Notes under the pieces: model-generated
Told to the model about the DNA's origin: nothing
The model's database searches: none
What the model saw: only the letters and a program-made list of their open reading frames with translations
Made by a program: the position numbers and the translations under genes
DNA from: an uncultured Litoreibacter sp.
GTDB lineage: Bacteria; Pseudomonadota; Alphaproteobacteria; Rhodobacterales; Rhodobacteraceae
Length of the DNA: 64,000 nt
Direction of reading: 5' to 3'
Assembly: GCA_947501685.1 (NCBI GenBank)
Contig: CANMWQ010000005.1
Coordinates: 186,001 to 250,000 of the forward strand
Part shown: positions 36,372 to 44,894 of the stretch, in pieces
Numbering within the stretch: position 1 is the first letter of the stretch
How the letters are laid out: the number at the start of each line of letters is the position of its first letter

Positions 36372-37433
36372 ATGTCCGGATTGACCATCAGAAATGTCAT
36401 CAAGCGCTATGGCGACACGCAGGTGATGCATGGCGTAGACCTTGATATTGGCGACGGGGAGTTTTGCGTCTTTGTGGGCCCGTCGGGCTGCGGCAAATCC
36501 ACCTTGTTGCGGATGATTGCAGGGCTGGAGGATATCACGGAAGGGTCGGTCTCCATCGGGGCGCGGGACGTCACGCGCATGGACCCGGCGGAACGCGGCG
36601 TGGCGATGGTGTTCCAGACCTACGCGCTTTATCCGCATATGACGGTGAAGGAAAACATGGGGTTCGGGCTGAAGATGAACGGCCACCCCAAGGCGGAGAT
36701 CGAGAAGAAGGTGGCGGAGGCCACGCGCATTCTCAAGCTGGAAGACTACCTGTCACGCAAACCTGCTGCTTTGTCAGGGGGGCAGCGGCAAAGGGTCTCT
36801 ATTGGGCGGGCGATTGTGCGCGGGCCGGAGGTGTTTCTGTTTGACGAGCCGCTGTCCAATCTGGATGCCGAACTGCGCGTCGAGATGCGCGTGGAGATCG
36901 CCCGGCTGCACAAGGAAATTGGTGCCACGATGATCTACGTGACCCATGATCAGGTCGAGGCGATGACGCTGGCCGATAAGATCGTGGTGCTGCGGCTGGG
37001 GCGGATCGAGCAAGTAGGTGCTCCGCTGGAATTGTACCGCGACCCGGACAATAGGTTTGTGGCGGGGTTCATCGGGTCTCCGGCGATGAATTTTCTGAAC
37101 GGGACCGTGGTGGATGGTGGCGAGATTGCTGTGCCGGGTTTGAAGGCCTCGGTGAAAATACCGGTGACTTTGCCGGGTGAGGGGACAGAGGTGGTGGTTG
37201 GGCTGCGGCCCGAGCATCTGGTGATTGATCCCGCAGGCGACAGCCATGTGGTCGAGATGACGGAAGCGCTGGGTGGCGTGTCCTACGCCTATCTGATGAG
37301 CGAAACGGGCGAGAAGATCGTCGTGGAAGAGCGCGGCGACGTGCGGTCGGAGGAGGGCGTGCGGGTCGGGCTGGTGCTGGATCTGGCCCGCGCCATGGTG
37401 TTTGACGCGGCCACAGAGGCCCGTATTCGTTAG
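36372..37433 (+). CDS. Sugar ABC transporter ATP-binding protein (MsmK/UgpC type)
   Basis: A 353-residue ABC ATPase: Walker [10 protein letters not shown] at about residues 36-44, Q-loop [13 protein letters not shown], signature [15 protein letters not shown], Walker [17 protein letters not shown]-loop [11 protein letters not shown], then a C-terminal OB/TOBE regulatory domain (from about residue 240). It supplies energy to the MalF/MalG-type permeases encoded on the opposite strand. It sits 24 bases after the IclR gene, so regulator and ATPase share a transcript. Confidence 0.94.
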   Translation: MSGLTIRNVIKRYGDTQVMHGVDLDIGDGEFCVFVGPSGCGKSTLLRMIAGLEDITEGSVSIGARDVTRMDPAERGVAMVFQTYALYPHMTVKENMGFGLKMNGHPKAEIEKKVAEATRILKLEDYLSRKPAALSGGQRQRVSIGRAIVRGPEVFLFDEPLSNLDAELRVEMRVEIARLHKEIGATMIYVTHDQVEAMTLADKIVVLRLGRIEQVGAPLELYRDPDNRFVAGFIGSPAMNFLNGTVVDGGEIAVPGLKASVKIPVTLPGEGTEVVVGLRPEHLVIDPAGDSHVVEMTEALGGVSYAYLMSETGEKIVVEERGDVRSEEGVRVGLVLDLARAMVFDAATEARIR

Positions 37434-37538
37434 CGCAGCCTGAAAAAGCGGCGGTTTGTCGCGGGTTTCCCGGTTATGAGTTGTATCGCGGGCAATTCGC
37501 TCCATTTATGCCTCAACGCATAGAAAAGGACCTCGCGA

Positions 37539-38189
37539 ATGAACCGCTTTAGCATGATTGTCTTTGCCTTCGGCCTGCCTCTGCTGGGGTTTCTCGCGCT
37601 GAGGGACGGGGTTGCCACGATCTACCAAAACCTCGCGCCGGAGTCCGATGGGCTGGCCTATGTGGTGGCTGAGATTGAGCCTGAGGAAGAGGTTGCGCCT
37701 GAGCCAGTGGAAGAGGTGGCTGAAGAGGCCCCTGCCGAGGAGGCGGTGACGGAAGAGGTGGTTGAAGAGGCTCCTGTCGAGGAAGCAGCTGCTGAAGAAG
37801 AGGTGGTTGAAGAGGATGCACCTGCGGCGGAGGTGGCGACTGAGGAGACTGCCCCGGCGGCGCAAGAGCCTGCGGCGATTGATCTGGCGGCAGCCGGGCG
37901 CTTGATGCGCCGCTGCACCGCGTGCCATCAGATTGAGCGTGACCGCAATGGCGTTGGCCCGCATCTGCTGGGCGTCGTGGGGCGCGAGATGGGCAGCGTT
38001 GACGGGTATAAATATTCGGACGCACTGCTGGCGCTGAACGAAGAAGGTCAGGTCTGGACCGAGGAAAGCCTGGTCGCCTGGCTTGAAAACCCGGCGGATT
38101 TTGCGGCGGGGACGAAGATGAATTTCAAAGTGAGTGCTGAGGAAGACCGCCGGTTGATCGCAGCTTGGTTGGCGCAGAACGAAGGTTGA
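37539..38189 (+). CDS. Membrane-anchored cytochrome c with long Glu/Ala/Pro linker
   Basis: The 216-residue protein has an N-terminal anchor (residues 6-22), a low-complexity linker at residues about 46-110 built from repeated EEVAPE/EEAPVEE-like units, and a cytochrome c domain with CTACH at about residues 126-130 and the axial Met in AGTKMNF. The heme domain parallels the one encoded at 13473. The linker could span the periplasm so one heme reaches different partners. Probably carries electrons from bc1 to an oxidase or reductase. A repeat-type hairpin follows the stop. Confidence 0.87.
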   Translation: MNRFSMIVFAFGLPLLGFLALRDGVATIYQNLAPESDGLAYVVAEIEPEEEVAPEPVEEVAEEAPAEEAVTEEVVEEAPVEEAAAEEEVVEEDAPAAEVATEETAPAAQEPAAIDLAAAGRLMRRCTACHQIERDRNGVGPHLLGVVGREMGSVDGYKYSDALLALNEEGQVWTEESLVAWLENPADFAAGTKMNFKVSAEEDRRLIAAWLAQNEG

Positions 38190-38191
38190 AG

Positions 38192-38244
38192 GTGCGCCTG
38201 CGGCGCGCATCCTCCTCAGAGTATTTCTGACCAAATGGAAACAG
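38192..38244 (+). repeat. Dispersed operon-end repeat, family 1, copy a
   Basis: Hairpin GCGCCTGCGGCGC directly after the cytochrome c stop, followed by GTATTTCTGACCAAATGGAAA. It is the most divergent of four related elements (see 42227, 50781, 56360). Confidence 0.55.
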
Positions 38245-38258
38245 GTGAGTCGGCGCAA

Positions 38259-38300
38259 ACGAAAGTTGTTGTGCTGATATTTGTTTCGTTTCTTTCGAAT
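38259..38300. promoter_or_regulatory. Candidate DeoR-type operator upstream of its own gene
   Basis: ACGAAAG at 38259-38265, then TTTCG and CTTTCGAAT at 38284-38300, close to the regulator's start. The same CTTTCGA core recurs upstream of the TRAP genes, so autoregulation is plausible. Confidence 0.5.
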
Positions 38301-38327
38301 TTGTGTTTGGCTGCATAGGGGGTGCCT

Positions 38328-39089
38328 ATGTTGAGCCAGCGACAGCGCAAAATTCTTGGAGTGATCGAGGCCCAGCAGCGGGTGCGGGTGGAGGATTTGG
38401 CGGAGCGGTTTGCGACCTCTCCGCAGACCATTCGCAAGGATTTGCAGGCGCTGGCGGAGCTGCATCATGTGGTGCGGTTTCATGGTGGTGCGGCTTTGGT
38501 GGGGGGTGTGGAATATGCCTCCCCTGCGCAGCGTGAGGGGGATGCCTCGGCGGCAAAACAGGCCATTGGGGCGGCGGTGGCGTCGCGTATTCCGCAGACC
38601 TGTGCCGTGTTCATGAATGCGGGCACCACGACGGCGCAGGTGGTGCGGATGCTTTCGGGCCATAGCCAGCTGCGGGTGATCACGGATAATGTGGATTTTG
38701 CTGCGGAAATGCGTTTGTTTCCGGGCGTTGAGGTGATTGTGCCCGGCGGCGCGGTGCGGCGCTCGGATGGTGCGATTCTAGGGGCGGAGGCCGTGGATTA
38801 CGTGCGGCAGTTCCGGGTGGATTATGCGGTGATCGGGGCGGCGGCTTTGGCCGAAGATGGGGCGCTTTTGGACTTTGATCTGGCCGAGGTGCAGGTGTGC
38901 CGGGCGATGATTGCGCATGCGGCGCATGTGATCCTGGCGATTGATGCGGGCAAGTTCGGGCGCGCGGCTCCGGTGACGCTGGGGCATCTGCGCGACGTGC
39001 ATACGGTTGTGACAGACCGGGTGGCTGCCGATTGGGTTGCGCCGCTCTGCGGCACGCATGAGGTGGAGCTGGTGCTGGCGGGCGCGTAA
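38328..39089 (+). CDS. DeoR/GlpR family transcriptional regulator
   Basis: The 253-residue repressor-type protein has a DeoR HTH (SQRQRKILGVIEAQQRVRVE, then DLAERFATSPQTIRKDLQAL) and a DeoRC sensor domain with NAGTTTAQVVRML, ITDNVDFA and GGAVRRSDGAILGAEA. DeoR members usually sense phosphorylated sugars. The ATG at 38328 sits behind AGGGGG; a GTG six bases upstream would be too close to that RBS. Adjacent to the TRAP and sulfosugar-like genes, it is their likely local regulator (E. coli YihW/CsqR for sulfoquinovose is also a DeoR protein). Confidence 0.88.
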   Translation: MLSQRQRKILGVIEAQQRVRVEDLAERFATSPQTIRKDLQALAELHHVVRFHGGAALVGGVEYASPAQREGDASAAKQAIGAAVASRIPQTCAVFMNAGTTTAQVVRMLSGHSQLRVITDNVDFAAEMRLFPGVEVIVPGGAVRRSDGAILGAEAVDYVRQFRVDYAVIGAAALAEDGALLDFDLAEVQVCRAMIAHAAHVILAIDAGKFGRAAPVTLGHLRDVHTVVTDRVAADWVAPLCGTHEVELVLAGA

Positions 39090-39108
39090 AGACAGTTCTT
39101 GACAGCCG

Positions 39109-39158
39109 CTTTCGAATGGAGACTAATCGAAAGTAACGCGCTTTCGATTTCATTCGAA
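39109..39158. promoter_or_regulatory. Cluster of TTTCGA boxes upstream of the TRAP operon
   Basis: CTTTCGAA (39109), ATCGAAAG (39126), GCTTTCGAT (39140) and ATTCGAAG (39152) occur within 50 bases in alternating orientation, just before the RBS of the TRAP small permease. This arrangement is typical for DeoR/GlpR operators. Confidence 0.65.
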
Positions 39159-39181
39159 GTTTGCGACGTTCTGGGAGGAAC

Positions 39182-39772
39182 ATGGGCTCAGTCTTGGCAG
39201 CGACGCGCATTCTGGCGTTGATCAACGGCACGTTGCTGGCCGTGGGGCGGCATATTTCGGTCGTGCTGATGGGGCTGATGGTGCTGGCGATCCTGATCCA
39301 GGTGTTTTTCCGCTACGTGTTGAACAACGCCCTGCCATGGCCGGATGAGGCCGCGCGGTTCATGATGTTGTGGCTGACCGGGCTTGTTGCGCCCACGGCT
39401 TATCGGCGCGGCGGGTTTGTGGCGATTGATATGCTGGTGCTGATGATGCCACGGGTGGTCTCCGCGTTTCTGTCGATCTTCTTGTTGCTTGTCGCGCTGC
39501 TGGTGCTGGTCGTGGCCACCAAGATCGGCTGGGGTGAGGTCACGGGCTTTGGCGGCAAGTTCAAGACCGCCGCCTTGTGGTTGCCGACGAATATCGGGTT
39601 CACCGAATGGTTCCGGGTGCCGCGCTCGTGGATGATGGCCTCGCTTTTGGTGGGGGTCGCGATGATGACCGTCGTCACGGTCGAGATGATTTTGCGGCAA
39701 GTGCTGATCCTGGCCGGGCGTGAGGACGCGCTGCCGATTATTCCTGAAGCCGCCACGTTGGGAGCTGATTGA
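39182..39772 (+). CDS. TRAP transporter small permease (DctQ type)
   Basis: A 196-residue membrane protein with four hydrophobic helices (about residues 21-42, 56-73, 90-113 and 148-170) and the DctQ signature NALPWPDEAARFMMLWLTGL. It bridges to the large permease in a sodium-coupled TRAP importer. The ATG at 39182 follows GGGAGGAAC; upstream in-frame start rejected as lying in the operator region. Stop overlaps the next start (TGATG). Confidence 0.9.
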   Translation: MGSVLAATRILALINGTLLAVGRHISVVLMGLMVLAILIQVFFRYVLNNALPWPDEAARFMMLWLTGLVAPTAYRRGGFVAIDMLVLMMPRVVSAFLSIFLLLVALLVLVVATKIGWGEVTGFGGKFKTAALWLPTNIGFTEWFRVPRSWMMASLLVGVAMMTVVTVEMILRQVLILAGREDALPIIPEAATLGAD

Positions 39773-41058
39773 TGCTGGTTTGGTTCCTGCCGCTGTTTCT
39801 GGTGTTCCTGTGCATTGGCCTGCCGGTGTTTTTCGGGCTGGTGGCAGCCCCCGGCATTTTGCTGTGGCTGAACGGGCAGGAGAAGGACATCACGCTGCTT
39901 TACCGCAACGTTTATAACGGGATGGACAGCTTCCCGTTGATGGCCATTCCGTTCTTCATGCTGGCGGGCGAGATGATGAACCGGGGCGGCATCACGATGC
40001 GGCTGGTTGAGTTTTCGCAGGCTTGTGTGGGGCATATGAAAGGCGGCTTGGCGCAGGTGAATATCCTGTCCTCGATGCTGTTTGCGGGGCTCAGTGGCTC
40101 GGCGGTGGCGGACACATCGGCACTGGGCTCGATGCTGATCCCGGCGATGGAGAAAGAGGGCTACACGCGGCGCTTTGCGGCGGCGATTACGGCGGCCTCC
40201 TCAGTCATTGGGCCGATCATTCCGCCCTCAGGCATCATGATTATCTACGCCTATGTGATGGGCGAGAGCGTGGCGGCGCTGTTCTTGGCGGGCATCGTGC
40301 CGGGAATTTTGGTGGGCATTGGCCTTATGGCGATGACGTCTTACATGGCGAACTCGTCGGACTTCCCCAAATCGCGGGAGCGGGCGAGCTGGTCCGAGAA
40401 GGGTCAGGCCTCGCTCAAGGCGTTCTTCCCACTGCTGACGCCTGTTATTATTCTGGGCGGCATTCTGGGCGGTGTGTTTACCCCGACGGAGGCGGCGGCG
40501 GTGGCGGTGTTCTACGCCTTCATCATCTCGATCTTTGTGCTGAAAGAGATGAAGTTGCGCGACCTGCCGGATGTGCTGACCAAGGCGGCGCTGACAAGTT
40601 CGGTGGTGCTGTTGCTGGTGGGCGCTGCGATGGCGTTCAAGACGGTGGTGTCGTTGAGCCATGCGCCGGAGACGCTGGCGGCTTACATTCTGTCGCTGTC
40701 TGAGAATCCGTTGGTGCTGCTCTTCCTGATCAACCTGCTGCTCTTTGTGGTGGGCATGTTTTTGGATGCGGGGCCTGCGATCATCATCCTTGGGCCGATC
40801 CTTGGGCCAATCTTCACCTCGCTGGGCGTCGACCCGGTGCATTTCGCGATCATCATGAGCGTGAACCTGACCGTGGGGCTGGCAACGCCGCCGATGGGGC
40901 TGGTCTTGTTTGTGGCCTCAAGCGTCAGCGGAGAACGGGTGGAGGCGATTGCGAAAGCGATTTTGCCTTTCCTCGCCGTCGAAATTGCGGTGATATTCTT
41001 GATAACCTACGTGCCTGCGATCTCGCTGTTCGTGCCGGGATTGTTCGGCTTTCTGTAA
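39772..41058 (+). CDS. TRAP transporter large permease (DctM type)
   Basis: A 428-residue integral membrane protein with about 12 hydrophobic segments and DctM motifs: MAIPFFMLAGEMMNRGGIT, SGSAVADTSALGSMLIPAM, IGPIIPPSGIMIIYAYVMGE and GGVFTPTEAAAVAVFYAF. It is the sodium-driven channel subunit. Translation is coupled to the small permease. The ligand is set by the downstream binding protein. Confidence 0.94.
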   Translation: MLVWFLPLFLVFLCIGLPVFFGLVAAPGILLWLNGQEKDITLLYRNVYNGMDSFPLMAIPFFMLAGEMMNRGGITMRLVEFSQACVGHMKGGLAQVNILSSMLFAGLSGSAVADTSALGSMLIPAMEKEGYTRRFAAAITAASSVIGPIIPPSGIMIIYAYVMGESVAALFLAGIVPGILVGIGLMAMTSYMANSSDFPKSRERASWSEKGQASLKAFFPLLTPVIILGGILGGVFTPTEAAAVAVFYAFIISIFVLKEMKLRDLPDVLTKAALTSSVVLLLVGAAMAFKTVVSLSHAPETLAAYILSLSENPLVLLFLINLLLFVVGMFLDAGPAIIILGPILGPIFTSLGVDPVHFAIIMSVNLTVGLATPPMGLVLFVASSVSGERVEAIAKAILPFLAVEIAVIFLITYVPAISLFVPGLFGFL

Positions 41059-41089
41059 ATAACCAAAAATCCAATGGGAGGATTATGAA

Positions 41090-42163
41090 ATGAAACTTGG
41101 AACCACTTTGAAGGCACTGGGCCTTGCGGCCATGATGGCCTCGACCAGCGTTGCGGCTTGGGCGGACGGTCATGCAATGACCATTCGCGCCACGGCGAAC
41201 TCGAATGAGAACGACGAGGATTATGACGGTCTGGTCGTGTTCAAGAACTATGTGGAAAGCGCCTCGAACGGGGCCATTACTGTTGAGCTGTTCATCGGCA
41301 CGCAGCTCTGTGGCAACGGCGCGGAGTGCTTGCAGGGCGTGGGCGACGGCACGATTGACGTCTATGTCTCCACCTCTGGTGGTGTGTCGGGGATCTTCCC
41401 GTTCATTCAGGTTCTGGACCTGCCATACCTGATGGCCGATGACCGGATTGCGGAGGCCGCTTTGGCCAATGGGTCGGAGTTCACCACCACGATGCAGAGC
41501 ATGGTGAAGGAAGCCTCCGGCGACAGCATCCGGTTGATGACGATTGGCAACACGGGCGGCTGGCGCAACTTTGCCAACACCAAGCGCCGCGTGGCGGAGC
41601 CGGATGACATGGACGGGCTGAAGATCCGGACCGTTGTGGCTGACCTGCCGCAAGAGCTGGTGAAAGCGCTTGGCGCCTCGCCGACCCCGATCCCGTGGCC
41701 TGAGCTGTTCACCTCGTTCCAGACGGGCGTTGTGGAAGGCTCCAAGAACGGCATCACCGACATCATGAACATGAAGTTCCCGGATGCGGGTCTGAAATAT
41801 GTGACGCTGGACGGGCATGCCTATATGGGCGCGCTGTGGTTCATGAATAACGAGAAGTTCCAGTCGATGGATGACGCCATGAAACGCGTCGTCGTGGACG
41901 GGTTCTACCAGCTGCAGCAGGCGACATTTGCGTCACCGAAGCGCAAGTCGATCCAGGCTTATGAGGATTTCGTGGCCGCGGGCGGCGATCTTTATGTGCC
42001 GTCGCCAGAGCAAAAGGCTGCGTTCAAGGATGCGGCGGCTCCGGTGTTTGACTGGTTCAAGGAGAATGTCGAGGGCGGCCCGGCTGCGTTTGACGCGCTG
42101 AGTGCTGCGGTTGCCACGGCTGAGGCCCAGGTCAATGCAGCACGGGACGCAGACCTGAAGTAA
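41090..42163 (+). CDS. TRAP transporter substrate-binding protein (DctP family)
   Basis: The 357-residue periplasmic receptor has a signal peptide (MKLGTTLKALGLAAMMASTS, cleavage near AWA-DG). DctP-family features include NTGGWRNFANTKRRV and MDGLKIRTV, with the conserved Arg that anchors an acidic ligand. The ligand is unknown; with the downstream genes, an anionic (sulfonated) sugar is a reasonable candidate. A strong terminator closes this transcript. Confidence 0.9.
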   Translation: MKLGTTLKALGLAAMMASTSVAAWADGHAMTIRATANSNENDEDYDGLVVFKNYVESASNGAITVELFIGTQLCGNGAECLQGVGDGTIDVYVSTSGGVSGIFPFIQVLDLPYLMADDRIAEAALANGSEFTTTMQSMVKEASGDSIRLMTIGNTGGWRNFANTKRRVAEPDDMDGLKIRTVVADLPQELVKALGASPTPIPWPELFTSFQTGVVEGSKNGITDIMNMKFPDAGLKYVTLDGHAYMGALWFMNNEKFQSMDDAMKRVVVDGFYQLQQATFASPKRKSIQAYEDFVAAGGDLYVPSPEQKAAFKDAAAPVFDWFKENVEGGPAAFDALSAAVATAEAQVNAARDADLK

Positions 42164-42170
42164 GTGATTT

Positions 42171-42203
42171 GGCGCGGCGGGTTAGATCGCCGCGCCATTT
42201 TTT
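42171..42203 (+). terminator. Terminator after the TRAP operon
   Basis: GGCGCGGCG and CGCCGCGCC form a perfect 9-bp stem with an 8-base loop, followed by ATTTTTT. It starts seven bases after the binding-protein stop. Confidence 0.92.
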
Positions 42204-42226
42204 CCCGGTTCGCCTCATTGCTGAGA

Positions 42227-42268
42227 TGCGCCTCCGGCGGGAGGTATTTTTGAAGCAATGATGGGGGT
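42227..42268 (+). repeat. Dispersed operon-end repeat, family 1, copy b
   Basis: GCGCCTCCGGCGGGAGGTATTTTTGAAGCAATGATGG: GC hairpin, then TATTTTTGAA and a purine-rich tail. It lies just after the TRAP terminator. Confidence 0.6.
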
Positions 42269-42282
42269 TTGGCACCCTCGGA

Positions 42283-42747
42283 TCAGCGGAACGGATACAT
42301 CCAAACTTTGTAATCGGCGATCAGCTCATGCGCGTGGTCAATCTGCTCTTTGGTCATCTTCTTGACCACTTCCTCTTGGGAAATTGCCGCGTCGGGGTCG
42401 CCTCCGATCGCGCTGAGCGCGTACCACATATAGGCGCGGGTCAGATCGACCGCCGTGCCGATGCCCTCCTCGTAATACCAGCCGATGCCAGATTGCGCGC
42501 CGGGGTGGCCCTTCATGGAGCTGCGGAGATACCACTCGAACGCGCGGACCGGGTCTTTTTCGACGCCGAGGCCGAGCGCGTACATGACGCCGATCAGCTC
42601 CTCCGCGTCGGCATTGCCGGAGCGGGCAGCGGGCCAGAGCGCCTCGCGGGCTTCTTCGAATTTATTGGCCTCCATCAGGTCGCGGGCCTGTTCGATATCG
42701 GCCGTGGCAGGCAGGGTCATCAGGGCAAGGATGGCAAATATGCGCAT
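42283..42747 (-). CDS. Secreted Sel1-like repeat protein
   Basis: The 154-residue product has a signal peptide (MRIFAILALMTLPATA) and Sel1-type helical repeats: ADAEELIGVMYALGLGVEKD, then GAQSGIGWYYEEGIGTAVDL, each followed by RAFEWY/RAYMWY. Sel1 repeats mediate protein contacts, often in periplasmic or envelope stress functions. It is divergent from the di-heme cytochrome gene with only about 12 bases between starts, so the two promoters must overlap coding sequence. Confidence 0.75.
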   Translation of the reverse strand: MRIFAILALMTLPATADIEQARDLMEANKFEEAREALWPAARSGNADAEELIGVMYALGLGVEKDPVRAFEWYLRSSMKGHPGAQSGIGWYYEEGIGTAVDLTRAYMWYALSAIGGDPDAAISQEEVVKKMTKEQIDHAHELIADYKVWMYPFR

Positions 42748-42759
42748 GGTGGTCTCCGT

Positions 42760-44025
42760 GTGTTGGGGGCAGTTTGGCTTGGCTTGGGCGCGGCTGCAAT
42801 GGGGCCCGCAATGGCGCAGGCACCGGAGGGGATGTTCCTGCCGGTTGACGCGGAGATGGCCGCGATTGGCCAGCTGTTGTTTTACGACCCGATCTTGTCT
42901 GGCAACCAGAATATCTCCTGCGGGACCTGCCACAACCACGAGCATTTCAGCGCCGACGGGGTGAGCCTTGGCATTGGCGAGGGCGGGGTTGGATTGGGGC
43001 CGAAGCGGGTGACGCGGGAAGGCCCCGACCAGATCAAGAAACGCATTCCGCGCAACGCGCAGGCTTTGTTCAATGTGGGCGCGTTGGAGGTGTTTTTCCA
43101 TGACGGGCGGCTCGGGGCCTCGCCTGATTACGGCAATGGGGTGAACTCCCCGGCGGAGGAGTTTTTGCCGGAAGGCTTGGACAGCTTATTGGCGGCGCAA
43201 GCGCTGTTTCCGATGACCTCGCAGTTTGAGATGGCGGGCAACCCCAAGGAAAACGAGGTGGCCGGCGCCATTCATGACCGCATCGACATGGCCTGGCCCA
43301 TTCTGGCCAAGCGGGTGCGGATCAATGACACGTATCGTGCGATGTTTGCGCAGGCGGGGGTCGGAGAGGTCTCGATTGCGGATATTGGCAATGCTTTGGC
43401 GGCCTTTATGGACGCGGAGTGGCGGTCTTTTGACAGTGCTTATGACCTTGGCACGATGGATGCGGCGCAGACCCGAGGCGCGGAGTTGTTCTTTGGGGAG
43501 GCGGGTTGCGCCGATTGCCATGGCGGGCCGCTGTTTACCGACGAGAGCTTTCACGCGATTGGCTTGCCGCCCTTTGGGCCGGGCCGGACGCGGCGGTTTG
43601 ACCTGATGCCGCGCGACGTGGGCCGGATGGCGGAGAGCGACGCATTGGAAGATGCCTACAGGTTCCGCACGCCGTCCCTGCGCAACGTGGCTTTGACCGG
43701 GCCTTACGGGCATAACGGGGCCTACCCGACGCTGGAGGGGATCATTCGGCATCATGCCGACCCGTTGGGTGGCCTCGATGCGTGGCGGTCTGAGATGGCG
43801 CAGCTGCCGGAGGTGCCTTGGTTGCAGCGGGCGGATTTCATCATTCACCAGGACAGCCGGGAGATGGCGCGGGTGCGCGCGGCGATTGATCTTGAGCCGC
43901 GTGATTTGAGCGATGCCCAGATCATGGATTTGGTGGCCTTCATGGGGGCGCTGACGGGAAAACGCTCCATTCATGGGCGGTTGGGCAAACCGGATGCCGT
44001 GCCCAGCGGGCTGAGGGTGGATTGA
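42760..44025 (+). CDS. Di-heme cytochrome c peroxidase/MauG-like protein
   Basis: About 421 residues: N-terminal export signal (LGAVWLGLGAAAMGPAMAQA), first heme CGTCHNH at about residues 49-55, second heme CADCHGG at about residues 247-253, and SLRNVALTGPYGHNGAYPTL, conserved in CcpA/MauG proteins. These periplasmic enzymes reduce hydrogen peroxide or make oxidative modifications. The start is uncertain: no ATG fits before the signal peptide, so GTG 42760 or TTG 42763 is proposed, with a weak RBS. Its stop overlaps the sugar kinase start (TGATG), coupling it to the sugar operon, which is unexpected. Confidence 0.8.
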   Translation: MLGAVWLGLGAAAMGPAMAQAPEGMFLPVDAEMAAIGQLLFYDPILSGNQNISCGTCHNHEHFSADGVSLGIGEGGVGLGPKRVTREGPDQIKKRIPRNAQALFNVGALEVFFHDGRLGASPDYGNGVNSPAEEFLPEGLDSLLAAQALFPMTSQFEMAGNPKENEVAGAIHDRIDMAWPILAKRVRINDTYRAMFAQAGVGEVSIADIGNALAAFMDAEWRSFDSAYDLGTMDAAQTRGAELFFGEAGCADCHGGPLFTDESFHAIGLPPFGPGRTRRFDLMPRDVGRMAESDALEDAYRFRTPSLRNVALTGPYGHNGAYPTLEGIIRHHADPLGGLDAWRSEMAQLPEVPWLQRADFIIHQDSREMARVRAAIDLEPRDLSDAQIMDLVAFMGALTGKRSIHGRLGKPDAVPSGLRVD

Positions 44026-44894
44026 TGGCGCGTGTGATGGTTGCGGGCTCGGCCACGCTGGATTTCGTATATCAGGTGGAACGGCTGCCGGAAGGCGGCG
44101 CGAAATACGCGGCGGAGGCTGTGGATATCGTTGGGGGTGGATGTGCGGCGAACGCGGCGGTGGCTGTCGCGCGTCTGGGCGGAAAGTCCCAATTATTAGC
44201 GCGTTTTGGCCGTGATACCGTGTGTGAGACGGTGCTTGGGGATATGCTGTCTGAAGGTGTTGACAGTTCTGCCTGTCAGATCAGCGAGACGGGGCGCTCG
44301 GCGCTGTCGTCAGTCTATGTGGATAAGTCGGGCGAACGGCAGATCATGGCGTTCCGGGGATCGGGGTTGGCGGAGGCGCCGGGTCCTTTTGAGCTGCGTG
44401 CGGATGCGGTGTTGGCCGATACGCGCTGGCCTGAGGCGGCGCGGCAGGTGATCGAGATGGGGCGCGCTTTGGGCGTGCCAAGCGTGCTGGATGGCGAGGC
44501 CCCGGTCCCTGCGGAACTGGCGGCGGCGGCCTCGCATGTTGTCTTCTCGGAGCAGGGGTTGCTGGATTTTACCGGGCTTGTGGATGTGGCGGAGGCCTAC
44601 GCGGCGTTGGACCTGCCGGGCTGGTGCGCGGTGACGTTGGGGGCGGCGGGCGTGCTGCATCCGGGCGGCGTGTTGCCGGGGTTTGAGGTGGATGTGAAAG
44701 ACACGCTTGGCGCGGGCGACGTGTGGCACGGGGCGTTCACGCTTCGGCTGGCGGAAGGTGCGGATGAGACAGAGGCGATGCGGTTTGCCCACGCGGCGGC
44801 GGCCTTGAAATGCACGGGTTTCGGGGGGCGCAAAGCGGCGCCCTCGCGGGCTGAAGTGGAACAGTTTTTGAAAGAGAGAATGGCATGCAACTGA
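44025..44894 (+). CDS. PfkB family sugar kinase, YihV-like (candidate 6-deoxy-6-sulfofructose kinase)
   Basis: A 289-residue ribokinase-family kinase: substrate-side LPEGGAKYAAEAVDIVGGG (residues 21-39), AVLADTRW (128-135), SVLDGEAPVP (153-162), and the anion-hole/catalytic motif DTLGAGDVWHGAF with base Asp232. Compared with E. coli YihV as I recall it, the matches are extensive (GKY.A, VGGG.AA.AAVA.ARLG, VLAD.RW, VLDG, GAGDV.HGA, AALKCT..GGR). YihV phosphorylates 6-deoxy-6-sulfofructose at C1. Other ketose kinases cannot be excluded. Overlaps the aldolase gene by 10 bases. Confidence 0.85.
   Translation: MARVMVAGSATLDFVYQVERLPEGGAKYAAEAVDIVGGGCAANAAVAVARLGGKSQLLARFGRDTVCETVLGDMLSEGVDSSACQISETGRSALSSVYVDKSGERQIMAFRGSGLAEAPGPFELRADAVLADTRWPEAARQVIEMGRALGVPSVLDGEAPVPAELAAAASHVVFSEQGLLDFTGLVDVAEAYAALDLPGWCAVTLGAAGVLHPGGVLPGFEVDVKDTLGAGDVWHGAFTLRLAEGADETEAMRFAHAAAALKCTGFGGRKAAPSRAEVEQFLKERMACN

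Noticed and set aside
42748-43101. N-terminal extension of the Sel1-repeat protein
   Set aside because: It overlaps the di-heme cytochrome coding sequence. The inner ATG begins a clear signal peptide.
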